From: Vibrio atlanticus
GTDB taxonomy: Bacteria > Pseudomonadota > Gammaproteobacteria > Enterobacterales > Vibrionaceae
Assembly (NCBI RefSeq): GCF_024347315.1
Contig: NZ_AP025460.1
Span: 1,178,001-1,242,000 of the forward strand
Direction of reading: 5' to 3'
DNA length: 64,000 nt
This document shows, one piece after another, positions 1 to 7,941 of this stretch. The notes beneath the pieces were generated by a model, which was not told the origin of the DNA, made no database searches, and was given only the letters and a program-made list of their open reading frames with translations. Positions within the stretch are counted from its first letter, which is position 1. Every line of letters begins with the position of its first letter. The position numbers and the translations under genes are program-made.

Positions 1-66
1 AAGAGTTTGACTGAGCATAACCGTGCAGTACGAGCTTACTTAAAGCAATTAAGAAAAAACAAATAA
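1..66 (+). CDS. mltG: MltG endolytic transglycosylase, C-terminal end only (partial)
   Basis: An open frame enters from the left edge and ends with TAA at 64-66; only 21 residues are visible, ending in [10 protein letters not shown]. The motif [11 protein letters not shown] resembles the C-terminus of MltG (YceG), the inner-membrane lytic transglycosylase that ends nascent glycan strands. The gene order mltG-tmk-holB-tatD-ptsG is that of Escherichia coli and Vibrio, which is the main support because the fragment is short. It lies 10 bp upstream of tmk, so probably the same transcript. Confidence 0.7.
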   Translation, partial: KSLTEHNRAVRAYLKQLRKNK

Positions 67-76
67 AGAAAGAATT

Positions 77-709
77 ATGAATCAGTCGAAATTTATCGTA
101 GTTGAAGGCCTTGAAGGTGCTGGTAAAAGTACAGCAATCAATGCCATTGTCGAGACATTAAAAGCATCGGGTGTTAAAGATATCGTTAATACTCGTGAAC
201 CGGGTGGCACTGTCTTGGCTGAAAAGATGCGCTCATTAGTTAAAGAAGAGCACGAAGGTGAGAAGCTTCAAGATATGACTGAACTACTGCTGATGTACGC
301 AGCACGCGTTCAATTGGTAGAAAACGTCATCAAGCCCGCATTAGACAGCGGTAAATGGGTATTGGGTGATCGCCATGATATGTCTTCTCAAGCATACCAA
401 GGTGGTGGTCGTCAGATCGCTCGTAGCACTATGGAATCACTGAAAGCAACCACGCTAGGCGGCTTTAAGCCAGATTTAACACTATATTTGGACCTAGACC
501 CTAGAGTCGGGCTTGAACGCGCTAGAGGTCGTGGTGAGCTTGATAGAATTGAAAAGATGGACATCTCATTTTTCGATCGCACGCGTGAGCGTTACTTAGA
601 AATTGCAGGGCAAGACGATTCTGTACTCGTGATTAATGCGCAGCAAGAAATTGAGCAAGTAGCCGCTGATATTAAAGTCGCGCTCAGTGCTTGGCTCAAT
701 AAACAGTAG
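77..709 (+). CDS. tmk: Thymidylate kinase
   Basis: Phosphorylates dTMP to dTDP with ATP in the cytoplasm, an essential step of dTTP synthesis. The P-loop GLEGAGKST is at residues 11-19, the DRH motif near residue 98 precedes the dTMP-binding [10 protein letters not shown] segment, and an arginine-rich LID ([12 protein letters not shown]) lies near residues 149-160. The 210 residues are the usual bacterial length. The start at 77 follows an AAAGAA ribosome-binding stretch. It sits between mltG and holB (6-bp gap to holB), an operon arrangement shared with enterics. Confidence 0.97.
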   Translation: MNQSKFIVVEGLEGAGKSTAINAIVETLKASGVKDIVNTREPGGTVLAEKMRSLVKEEHEGEKLQDMTELLLMYAARVQLVENVIKPALDSGKWVLGDRHDMSSQAYQGGGRQIARSTMESLKATTLGGFKPDLTLYLDLDPRVGLERARGRGELDRIEKMDISFFDRTRERYLEIAGQDDSVLVINAQQEIEQVAADIKVALSAWLNKQ

Positions 710-715
710 GTAGTC

Positions 716-1681
716 ATGGCTGAAGTTTATTCTTGGCTCACACCTGTATGGAGTGAGTGGAAAAAAAGTCTCGATGCAGAACGTTTTCCTAACTCTGTGA
801 TCGTTAATGCGCCTGACGGGCTTGGTGTGGAAGCGCTGGTTAGCCAACTTACCGATGCATTGATGTGTGTTAATTACGAAAGTGAAGCGTGCGGATTTTG
901 CCACAGTTGTGAACTGATGAAGTCGGGGAGTCACCCGGATTTCCATGTGATTGAACCTGAGAAAGAAGGTAAATCGATTACGGTTGACCAAGTGCGTGCG
1001 AGTAACCGCTGGGCTCAACAATCGTCCCAGTTAGGTGGCCTGCGTGTCATCTTGCTGAATCCGGCTGAAGCGATGAACGAATCGGCATCTAATGCGCTGT
1101 TGAAAACGCTGGAAGAACCTGCGAGTAACTGTATTTTCATTCTTTCGACGCGCAACAGTAATCGTTTAATGCCAACTATTCTTAGCCGTTGCCAGCAATT
1201 TAATGTGGTGTGCCCACAATTGGATGCAGGATCGGCATGGTTAAATGGAGAAGTTGGTAAAACGGTTCCTCAGTACATACTGACATTGAACGACAACGCC
1301 CCCCTGAAAGCGAAAGCAATGTTTGATCAAGGTGGTGTCGAAGCTTCAACAAAAGCGCTCGATGGCTTTGTGAATGTGATAAAAGGCACTCAACCCGACA
1401 TGCTGAAGTTCTCTACAGAGCTTAGCAAAGACCCTTTGATTCAACTTAGCTGGCTTTGGCATTTATTGTCAGATGTACAAAAGCTGCATTTTGGTTTAGC
1501 TAATCAGGCTATTATTCCGAGTGCGAAAGCACTGTATGAGGTGATGTCTTATCAAAGTGCTTATGCAGCGTCGAATAAACTGCTGATATTGATTGAGCAG
1601 TTAAAGCAACACCCTGGGCTCAATACGGAGCTACTCATAATGAATTGGCTGATAGCCACTTGCGAGGAAACATGTTCGTAG
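716..1681 (+). CDS. holB: DNA polymerase III subunit delta prime
   Basis: Clamp-loader subunit that works with delta, gamma/tau, chi and psi to open the beta clamp and load it on primed DNA. The protein has 321 residues, close to the E. coli 334. It shows an AAA-type N-terminal domain with a degenerate P-loop (NAPDGLGVEAL, as expected for the non-hydrolysing delta prime), a four-cysteine zinc module near residues 51-65 (C..CGFCHSCELM), and the SRC-type sensor region LPTILSRCQQF (here MPTILSRCQQF). It overlaps the next gene, tatD, by 10 bp, which suggests translational coupling. Confidence 0.95.
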   Translation: MAEVYSWLTPVWSEWKKSLDAERFPNSVIVNAPDGLGVEALVSQLTDALMCVNYESEACGFCHSCELMKSGSHPDFHVIEPEKEGKSITVDQVRASNRWAQQSSQLGGLRVILLNPAEAMNESASNALLKTLEEPASNCIFILSTRNSNRLMPTILSRCQQFNVVCPQLDAGSAWLNGEVGKTVPQYILTLNDNAPLKAKAMFDQGGVEASTKALDGFVNVIKGTQPDMLKFSTELSKDPLIQLSWLWHLLSDVQKLHFGLANQAIIPSAKALYEVMSYQSAYAASNKLLILIEQLKQHPGLNTELLIMNWLIATCEETCS

Positions 1682-2439
1682 ATTCCCATTGTCATTTAGA
1701 CAAACTGGATTACCAAGATTTACACACCAGCGTAGAAGACGTGGTTAATAAAGCGAAAGCAGCCAACGTTGACCAACTGCTTTCTGTCGGTGTGACGTTG
1801 GATTCGTTTGAAAACATGCTTGAGATGATCTCGCCGTTTGATAACGTTAAGGCTTCGTGTGGCGTTCACCCTCTCGACGTAGAGAGCGACTTCTGTTTAG
1901 ACAGAATGCGTGAGTACGCGAGCAACCCTAAAGTGGTGGCGATTGGTGAAACTGGCCTAGATTATCATTACCAACCAGAGACTGCAGAGCTACAACAGCT
2001 TAGGTTCAAGCAGCACGTTGAGTTGGCTGTTGAGCTTAATAAACCTTTGATCATCCACACGCGTAACGCGCGTGAAGATACGTTAGCTATTTTACGCGAT
2101 GGTGGAGCAGAGAAGTGTGGTGGTGTGATTCACTGCTTTACTGAAGATCAAGCGTTCGCTGAAGCGGCAATGGAATTAGGTTTCTATATCTCGATCTCAG
2201 GTATTGTGACCTTTAAACAAGCCACAGAACTTAAAGACGTTGTGAAAAACCTACCTCTAGATAGGTTGCTGATCGAAACGGATTCGCCATATTTGGCGCC
2301 AATTCCATATCGTGGTAAAGAGAATCAGCCTGCATATGTAGTCGAAGTTGCGGCTTATATCGCCCAGTTAAAAGGGGTATCAATGAAAGAGGTTGCTGAA
2401 CAAACGACCAAAAATTACCAAAAACTTTTTTTGCGATAG
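1672..2439 (+). CDS. ycfH: TatD-family metal-dependent hydrolase (YcfH type)
   Basis: TIM-barrel metal-dependent hydrolase of the TatD family, members of which act as 3'-5' DNA exonucleases or deoxyribonucleases. The metal ligands are visible: DSHCHLD right after the start, GETGLDYHY (about residue 88), IIHTRNAR, VIHCFT and ETDSPYLAP. I place the start at 1672 (MFVDSHCHLD) because GAGGAA lies just upstream and homologues begin two or three residues before HxH; the open frame extends 9 codons further upstream. This gives 255 residues. It overlaps holB by 10 bp and is followed by a strong terminator. Confidence 0.93.
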   Translation: MFVDSHCHLDKLDYQDLHTSVEDVVNKAKAANVDQLLSVGVTLDSFENMLEMISPFDNVKASCGVHPLDVESDFCLDRMREYASNPKVVAIGETGLDYHYQPETAELQQLRFKQHVELAVELNKPLIIHTRNAREDTLAILRDGGAEKCGGVIHCFTEDQAFAEAAMELGFYISISGIVTFKQATELKDVVKNLPLDRLLIETDSPYLAPIPYRGKENQPAYVVEVAAYIAQLKGVSMKEVAEQTTKNYQKLFLR

Positions 2440-2458
2440 AAATCTAACTAAACAAACA

Positions 2459-2482
2459 AAAGGGAGCGAAAGCTCCCTTTTT
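2459..2482 (+). terminator. Rho-independent terminator after tatD
   Basis: Stem AGGGAGC/GCTCCCT with a GAAA-type tetraloop, followed by a T-run. It closes the mltG-tmk-holB-tatD transcript and separates it from ptsG. Confidence 0.9.
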
Positions 2483-2588
2483 GTGTTTTTGATCACCAAA
2501 AATGCGTTTTTTTTTAATGTTTACGGAATATGTTGAACTTGAGAGCGTGAATTACAACATTTGTAATTTTGTTACTAAAAATAACATT

Positions 2589-2626
2589 ACCCTCTATTTT
2601 ATTTACTCAGTAAAATAATAGAGGGT
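2589..2626. promoter_or_regulatory. Putative Mlc/NagC-family operator within a 38-bp palindrome upstream of ptsG
   Basis: Outer arms ACCCTCTATT / AATAGAGGGT are perfect inverted repeats at 2589-2598 and 2617-2626. The centre TTTACTCAGTAAA (2602-2614) is itself a perfect palindrome around C. The core, TTATTT-ACTC-AGTAAAATAA, resembles the E. coli Mlc operator at ptsG (an AT-rich TTATTT...AAATAA pattern around a CTC centre). It lies about 260-295 bp before ptsG. An Mlc orthologue is encoded at 11370-12587. Operator function is inferred from the match; no T-run follows, so it is not a normal terminator. Confidence 0.55.
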
Positions 2627-2883
2627 GATTATAATTTGTTTGTTTTTCAGTTGGTTAGCGGGTTGTAAAGCATTGCATTTCTATATTTGACATGTGATCC
2701 AAGACGTGTTTTGAAACTAAATTTCGTAAGTGACTAGAAAGTTAGTTCCCCATCAATATATATTTAGCGGCAGAAAATATAATGCAATACATGGTTACAT
2801 TTTCACTGGGTGCTAACATATAGGCTACGGGGGTGTGCCGTTAGGACCCATATAATTATTTTATCTTTATCAGGAGCATAAAC

Positions 2884-4314
2884 ATGTTTAAGAACCTTTT
2901 TGCTAGCCTGCAGAAAGTTGGTAAGTCTCTGATGCTACCAGTATCAGTTTTACCAGTTGCGGGTATTTTGCTAGGTGTCGGTGCAGCAGACCTTCCTTTC
3001 ATTCCAGAAATCGTTTCAAACTTAATGGAACAAGCGGGTGGTTCAGTATTCGGTCAAATGGCACTACTGTTCGCAGTAGGCGTAGCACTTGGCTTTACTA
3101 ATAACGACGGTGTAGCTGGTCTAGCTGCTATCGTTGGTTACGGCATCATGACTGCTACACTAGGCGTAATGGCTGGTGTAATGGGCGTTGATAAAATCGA
3201 CACTGGTGTACTAGGTGGTATCCTAGTCGGTGGTGTTGCTGCTTGGGCATTCAACCGTTTCTTCCGTATTCAACTACCAGAGTACCTTGGCTTCTTCGCT
3301 GGTAAGCGTGCTGTGCCAATCATCACAGGTTTCTCTGCGATTGGTCTAGCAATCCTACTATCTGTAGTATGGCCACCAGTTGGCGGCGCTATTTCTGCGT
3401 TCTCTGATTGGGCTGCTCACCAAAACCCACAAGTGGCGTTTGGTATCTACGGTATCGTTGAGCGTTCTCTGATTCCATTTGGTCTTCACCACGTTTGGAA
3501 CGTACCTTTCTTCTTCGAAGCTGGTACTTGTGTAAACGCTGCTGGCGAAACTCAAAACGGTGTTCTTACTTGTTACCTAGTTGCTGATGACGCATCTCGT
3601 GCAGCGGGCAATGGCTTCGGTCAGCTAGCTGGTGGTTACATGTTCAAGATGTTCGGTCTACCTGCTGCTGCAATCGCGATTGCACATTCAGCTAAACCTG
3701 AAAACCGTGCTAAAGTAATGGGCATCATGGCTTCTGCTGCGTTGACTTCATTCCTAACGGGTATCACTGAACCAATCGAATTCTCATTCCTATTCGTTGC
3801 TCCTGTACTGTACGCAATCCACGCTCTATTAGCTGGTTCTGCATACGTTCTTGCGAACACTCTAGGTTTTGTACACGGTACATCTTTCTCACACGGTCTA
3901 ATCGACTTCCTAGTTCTATCTGGCAATGCGTCTAAGATGGGTCTAATGGTTGTATGTGGTGTTGCTTACGCTGCAATTTACTACATCGTATTCCGCACTG
4001 TGATTAAAGCACTTGACCTTAAAACTCCGGGCCGTGAAGACGAATCTGAAGAAGAAGTAGTTGCTACAGGTTCTGAACTTGCTGGTGAGCTAGTTGCTGC
4101 ATTCGGTGGTAAAGCGAACATCACTGGTCTTGACGCTTGTATTACTCGTCTACGTGTTGCAGTAGCTGATACTGCTCTTGTTGACCAAGACAAACTGAAG
4201 AAACTAGGCGCTGCAGGTGTTGTTGTAGTTGCTGGTGGCGTACAAGCTATCTTCGGTACTAAGTCTGACAACCTTAAGACAGACATGGATGAGTGGATCC
4301 GTAACAACGGTTAA
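2884..4314 (+). CDS. ptsG: Glucose-specific PTS transporter, EIICB component
   Basis: Inner-membrane permease that takes up glucose and phosphorylates it using phosphate from EIIA-Glc. Residues 1 to about 380 form the hydrophobic EIIC domain ([24 protein letters not shown] and the substrate-binding region [12 protein letters not shown]). The C-terminal EIIB domain carries the phosphorylated cysteine at residue 419 in [11 protein letters not shown]. The 476 residues match the E. coli length of 477. It is monocistronic, with a long palindrome-bearing leader and its own terminator. Codon use is strongly biased, consistent with high expression. Regulation by Mlc is inferred. Confidence 0.96.
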   Translation: MFKNLFASLQKVGKSLMLPVSVLPVAGILLGVGAADLPFIPEIVSNLMEQAGGSVFGQMALLFAVGVALGFTNNDGVAGLAAIVGYGIMTATLGVMAGVMGVDKIDTGVLGGILVGGVAAWAFNRFFRIQLPEYLGFFAGKRAVPIITGFSAIGLAILLSVVWPPVGGAISAFSDWAAHQNPQVAFGIYGIVERSLIPFGLHHVWNVPFFFEAGTCVNAAGETQNGVLTCYLVADDASRAAGNGFGQLAGGYMFKMFGLPAAAIAIAHSAKPENRAKVMGIMASAALTSFLTGITEPIEFSFLFVAPVLYAIHALLAGSAYVLANTLGFVHGTSFSHGLIDFLVLSGNASKMGLMVVCGVAYAAIYYIVFRTVIKALDLKTPGREDESEEEVVATGSELAGELVAAFGGKANITGLDACITRLRVAVADTALVDQDKLKKLGAAGVVVVAGGVQAIFGTKSDNLKTDMDEWIRNNG

Positions 4315-4334
4315 TTCGCTGATTCAATAAATTG

Positions 4335-4361
4335 AAAGGAGGCCTTACGGCCTCCTTTTTT
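4335..4361 (+). terminator. Terminator after ptsG
   Basis: AAAGGAGGCC TTAC GGCCTCCTTTTTT hairpin with T-run, 20 bp after the ptsG stop. Confidence 0.92.
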
Positions 4362-4542
4362 GTTTTCTGCAATATGCAAAATATCCTCACGCTTAAGCTC
4401 TTCTTACTCAATTAGTTCTACTCAACTCTATGTGTTGAAGGCCGATACCGAACCTTGAGCGCCAGTTCGCTTTTACCTAGCGATGACACCTCTCTTTGTG
4501 AACCCAGTACACTACCATTTTTAAAAACAGTCTGAGAATATT

Positions 4543-4947
4543 ATGAAACATCGTTATTTGATCGGCCTTATGTGCTGCAGCGGAGCCGCGTTTGTGCATG
4601 CTTCTGAAGCACCAGATTTGGAAGTTGGATTAGCCATTGACCAAGACCTGAGTGTCGTTGTCGAATTTGATCAGAAATACCGTGCCACGATTGGCAACGA
4701 CGGTGCTGCATTTGACTACATTTTGAAGCGTGGTCAGTTTGAGACTGAAGCTCCGTTGAGTTGGTATGTCGGTGCAGGTGCTTGGGCTGAGTGGAATGAT
4801 GATTTTGGCTTACGTTTGCCTTTAGGTGTTAAAGTGAATTTCTACGAAGGTTGGAATGCGTACGCTCAAGTTCACCCTGAGCTCGACATGTATAAAGGTG
4901 TTGAATTACAAGTGGGTGGTGCACTGGGTATCACCTACAAGTTCTAG
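4543..4947 (+). CDS. Small exported protein, possible outer-membrane/periplasmic beta protein
   Basis: I do not recognise the family by name. The protein has 134 residues with a likely signal peptide (MKHRYLIGLMCCSGAAFVHA, cut before SEAPD). The mature part alternates polar and aromatic residues (LSWYVGAGAWAEWND, LPLGVKVNFYEGW, LQVGGALGITYKF) and ends in phenylalanine, as outer-membrane beta strands do. It is short for a full barrel, so it could be a small barrel or a periplasmic protein. It stands alone between two terminators, so it is probably transcribed by itself. Confidence 0.7.
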   Translation: MKHRYLIGLMCCSGAAFVHASEAPDLEVGLAIDQDLSVVVEFDQKYRATIGNDGAAFDYILKRGQFETEAPLSWYVGAGAWAEWNDDFGLRLPLGVKVNFYEGWNAYAQVHPELDMYKGVELQVGGALGITYKF

Positions 4948-4956
4948 GTGATGAGA

Positions 4957-4990
4957 CAAAAAAATGCCAGCTTAGTAGCTGGCATTTTTG
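4957..4990. terminator. Bidirectional terminator between the small exported gene and metS
   Basis: AAAAAAATGCCAGC / GCTGGCATTTTT hairpin with A-run on the left and T-run on the right, positioned between convergent genes. Confidence 0.88.
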
Positions 4991-5006
4991 AATGGTTTAA
5001 ATAAGG

Positions 5007-5105
5007 TTATTTCTGTTTGTCCATTGCACGCTTTATGCAAATTGCAGCACCACCCCAAGTGATACCAAGACCAAGAACCATCATAATAATCGCACTCGTT
5101 GTCAT
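5007..5105 (-). CDS. metS: MetS-type small subunit of an NSS-family transporter (32 aa)
   Basis: A short minus-strand frame from ATG at 5105 to TAA at 5007 reads MTTSAIIMMVLGLGITWGGA followed by AICIKRAMDKQK. It has one hydrophobic helix and a basic tail, matching the MetS/methionine-alanine importer small subunit family that accompanies NSS symporters. Its start codon lies 2 bp after the stop of the symporter gene, so translation is probably coupled. In Corynebacterium the MetP-MetS pair imports methionine (and alanine); the substrate here is not shown by sequence. It is below common ORF length cut-offs and easily missed. Confidence 0.85.
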   Translation of the reverse strand: MTTSAIIMMVLGLGITWGGAAICIKRAMDKQK

Positions 5106-5107
5106 GA

Positions 5108-6568
5108 TTATGCTTCCTTCTTACTTGTCATATTTATGATAATGCCAATTGCTAGTAATCCTGCGATCATCGCCCAGCCAAGAGTCAGGTCGTAGCCACC
5201 GTAACCGTCTGTAAACAATGCGCTTAGTTTAGTTGCAAGAATGATTGCAAGCATAACTGGAGTGACGAAGCGTAAACATACGTTAAACCATACGCCAATA
5301 GAGAAATCTGAAATCTCATTGACGTACGCACGTACATCGCTAACTTTGTTTAGTAGCCATGCCATTAGAAGGATTTCAATGAATCCGCCTACCATGATGC
5401 CGACGTTGTTAGCGAAGTGATCGACTAGGTCTAGTAGAAGTAGGCCGCCGTTAGTTGCAAATGCCATAGACACCACAACACCAACGCCAATAACAATACT
5501 TGCTGCTTTTTTACGGCTCCAGTTCAGCTTGTCCATAATTGCAGATGTTACTGCTTCCATAATTGAGATATGAGAGCTTAAACCAGCCACAACAAGTGCA
5601 AAGAAGAATAGTGGACCCAGAATATACGGTGCTGGAAGTAAATTAATCGCAGCAGGTAGCGTAACAAACGCAAGGCCAACGCCTGCTGATACAACTTCAG
5701 TTAATGGTTTACCTTGTTCTTGAGCCATGTAGCCAAGAACAGAGAAAATCATAATACCCGCAAGAATTGAGAAACCACAGTTGATAAGAACCGTCATGAA
5801 CGCGTTGTTCGTGATATCTGATTTTTCAGGCAGGTAGCTTGAGTAAGCCAGCATGATCGCAAAACCGATACTTAGCGTGAAGAAGATTTGTCCATAAGCA
5901 GCAGCCCATACTTTTACGTCCCAGATCTTGCTGAAATCAGGTTCGAACATGTAGTTCACACCATCTAGAGCACCAGGAAGGAAAACCATGCGTCCGATAA
6001 GCAAAATCACCATTATGAACAACACTGGCATCATTACTTTAGAAGCACGTTCGATACCAGCTTTAACACCACCCACGATAGCTGCATAAGTGATTGCCCA
6101 AGCGAGTAACATTGCGCCAGCGATGCCCCATTGGATGCTACCTAGGTTCGTCGGTGAGTTATCACCTAGAGCTAGATATTCACTGAAGAAGAATGCGTTA
6201 GTGTCTGTTCCCCAGCTTTGATTGAATGACATACCGAAGTATGAAATTGCCCAACCGATAACGGCAACATAGTAGACCGCGATGACAGCCGCTACACCTA
6301 CTTGGAACCAGCCAAGCCACTCAAATTTTGAGTTGATGCGCGCTAAGGTTGCAGGTGCAGAGCCACGATATTTTTGACCCATACTGAACTCTAGGATCAT
6401 AAATGGGATACCAGCCGTAAGCATGGCAAATAGATATGGAATGAAAAAAGCACCGCCGCCATTTTCATAAGCCATATATGGAAAACGCCAAATGTTTCCT
6501 AAACCAATAGCAGATCCTACTGCGGCAAGGATAAATCCTGCTCGGGATCCCCACTGTTCTCGCTTCAT
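5108..6568 (-). CDS. Sodium-dependent amino-acid symporter, NSS (SNF) family, MetP-like
   Basis: Inner-membrane Na+-coupled symporter with the LeuT fold. The N-terminus WGSRAGFILAAVGSAIGLGN followed by IWRFPY is the hallmark TM1 sodium/substrate-binding segment of this family. At least eleven hydrophobic segments follow, and the length of 486 residues is normal. The start follows AAAGGAG, 6 bp upstream. The immediately downstream metS gene suggests a methionine/alanine-type importer, but the family also moves tyrosine, tryptophan and others, so substrate is uncertain. Confidence 0.92.
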   Translation of the reverse strand: MKREQWGSRAGFILAAVGSAIGLGNIWRFPYMAYENGGGAFFIPYLFAMLTAGIPFMILEFSMGQKYRGSAPATLARINSKFEWLGWFQVGVAAVIAVYYVAVIGWAISYFGMSFNQSWGTDTNAFFFSEYLALGDNSPTNLGSIQWGIAGAMLLAWAITYAAIVGGVKAGIERASKVMMPVLFIMVILLIGRMVFLPGALDGVNYMFEPDFSKIWDVKVWAAAYGQIFFTLSIGFAIMLAYSSYLPEKSDITNNAFMTVLINCGFSILAGIMIFSVLGYMAQEQGKPLTEVVSAGVGLAFVTLPAAINLLPAPYILGPLFFFALVVAGLSSHISIMEAVTSAIMDKLNWSRKKAASIVIGVGVVVSMAFATNGGLLLLDLVDHFANNVGIMVGGFIEILLMAWLLNKVSDVRAYVNEISDFSIGVWFNVCLRFVTPVMLAIILATKLSALFTDGYGGYDLTLGWAMIAGLLAIGIIINMTSKKEA

Positions 6569-7071
6569 ATTTAACTCCTTTACAACTTCCCTGAGGTATG
6601 AAGCTTCTCGTCACGCTGTGCTTGGTAAGGAGATGATAGTTAAAACAGGCAAACGGTTTGACTGTTTACTTTATCTTCCGTGATTAAGCAAAAGTTTAGA
6701 TTATTATGTTGTTAGCGATTGGAGAACTCAGCGGATAATTCTTAATTGTTTGATGTGTGTTTGCATAACCTGAAATATTCAGCTGATGCGTGCTAATGAG
6801 CCTACCTAGTTAGAATGGTTAAAGCAATAGATTAGGTATGTTTAATAACTGTAGGCTTATGGTCTTTAAGATGTTAAATGGTGGTTATTTTAGAGGTATT
6901 AATTGGTTTGGGGTTTTCTGATTGGTTTATGTGTCTGATTTTTTCGGATTTATTAGGTTATGTGACTTTATTTAAAAGTAGAGCGTATGACTGAAATTCA
7001 TACACTCTATAGTTGAACTGACCAACTATTCGGAGGTTCTATTGGTATGAGATGCTTATGGTCATCGATAC
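6569..7071. other. Intergenic region (503 bp) upstream of the NSS transporter
   Basis: AT-rich, without a credible gene on either strand. The only structure I see is a hairpin at 6980-7008 (AGAGcGTATGA / TCATACaCTCT), which may act as a weak minus-strand terminator for the outer-membrane gene at 7072-7683. The promoter of the transporter should lie near 6600-6700, but I cannot assign boxes with confidence. Confidence 0.5.
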
Positions 7072-7683
7072 TTAGAAGGTAAAACTCAGTCCGACATTGG
7101 CTTGGAATTGGTTCATCCAGTCGGTATCAAAGCGGATGATGCACTCTTGGCCGTTGCTCGGGATGTTACAAACACCGGAGGTGTCGTTGTCGACAACGGT
7201 ACCTAGCCAGCGTACTTGTGTATTTAACGCTAAGCGATCACTCAATTTGTACTCTAAGCCACCAAAGATAGAAGTTGAGAATCCATATTTATCTTTTGCC
7301 CAATCTACATCAACGTAAGATGCCCCAAGACCTAGCCCTAAATAGCCAGACAACACCGAGGAAGCTGGGTAGTAGATGCTGCTTTGAAAGTGTAGATATT
7401 GGATGGAAGAGTTTAGATTGAGCGTTTCGAATTCAGAGCTTTGATTAGAATAGAAAAAGCCGATGCGTCCTTTCTCCAGTGGCGTTTCAATCGCAAAGGT
7501 GTAGTTTTCAGACCCTTTCATGTCATAGGTTTTACCGTCCTGATCTTCGACACTACCGCCGCCAGTATAGCCCACCATTGGGGTAATGATGATCTCCGGT
7601 GAAGCATACACGCTCGAAACAGAGAGAAGTGCTATCAGTGCCATCATATTTACTTTGTTATTCATGAGTATATCCTTATCCAT
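7072..7683 (-). CDS. Outer-membrane beta-barrel protein, function unknown
   Basis: The protein has up to 203 residues; a second start at MNNKVNMMALIAL (7665) gives a more standard signal peptide, cut after VYA before SPEIIITP. The mature part alternates hydrophobic and polar residues with frequent aromatics (GRIGFFYSNQSSEF, IQYLHFQSSIYYP, LGGLEYKLSDRLALNTQVRWLG shortened here) and ends in VGLSFTF with terminal phenylalanine, the signature for insertion by Bam. Cysteines occur in GVCNIPSNGQECII, perhaps a disulfide-bonded loop. Likely an 8-stranded barrel; the precise role is unknown. Transcribed alone. Confidence 0.8.
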   Translation of the reverse strand: MDKDILMNNKVNMMALIALLSVSSVYASPEIIITPMVGYTGGGSVEDQDGKTYDMKGSENYTFAIETPLEKGRIGFFYSNQSSEFETLNLNSSIQYLHFQSSIYYPASSVLSGYLGLGLGASYVDVDWAKDKYGFSTSIFGGLEYKLSDRLALNTQVRWLGTVVDNDTSGVCNIPSNGQECIIRFDTDWMNQFQANVGLSFTF

Positions 7684-7810
7684 ACACTTACTAATTGTGA
7701 TGGTTACATCAATATTGTGCGACTAATTTCGACGATTCTTGAAGATACATCACACACCTGATAATACTTAAATAGAGACTCGACAAATTAATAATAATCC
7801 AGAGGTGTCT

Positions 7811-7900
7811 ATGGACCATAATCTGAAAAATGCCCTACAAATAACAGTGTTTATCTACACAATCATTCTTTCATTTGGCTTTATTGCAATTGGTAGTTAA
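7811..7900 (+). CDS. 29-residue membrane peptide, YnhF-like
   Basis: ATG at 7811 to TAA at 7900 encodes MDHNLKNALQITVFIYTII and then LSFGFIAIGS. It has a short polar N-terminus followed by one hydrophobic helix, like the YnhF family (E. coli YnhF is also 29 residues and begins with M..DLK..L). An AGAGGT ribosome-binding site lies 5 bp upstream. It ends 41 bp before the patatin gene, so the two may be cotranscribed. The family call rests on length and pattern and is tentative; it could be a chance frame, although the Shine-Dalgarno spacing argues for translation. Confidence 0.55.
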   Translation: MDHNLKNALQITVFIYTIILSFGFIAIGS

Positions 7901-7941
7901 TACCTTCTATTGCGAGGCTGAGTTTTTATACTCAGGGAATA

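Larger units (their letters stand above)
2440..2883 (+). other. Intergenic region upstream of ptsG (444 bp)
   Basis: Holds the tatD terminator, then an AT-rich stretch containing the Mlc-type palindrome at 2589-2626, and a long leader ending in TCAGGAGC, the ptsG ribosome-binding site. No open frame in it looks like a gene. Confidence 0.7.

Noticed and set aside
596..1021. 141-codon minus-strand frame over tmk/holB
   Set aside because: Lies entirely antisense to two clear genes and has no recognisable content.
2660..2720. CRP site in the ptsG leader
   Set aside because: TGTGATCCAAGACGTG has only one good half-site; not enough to call.
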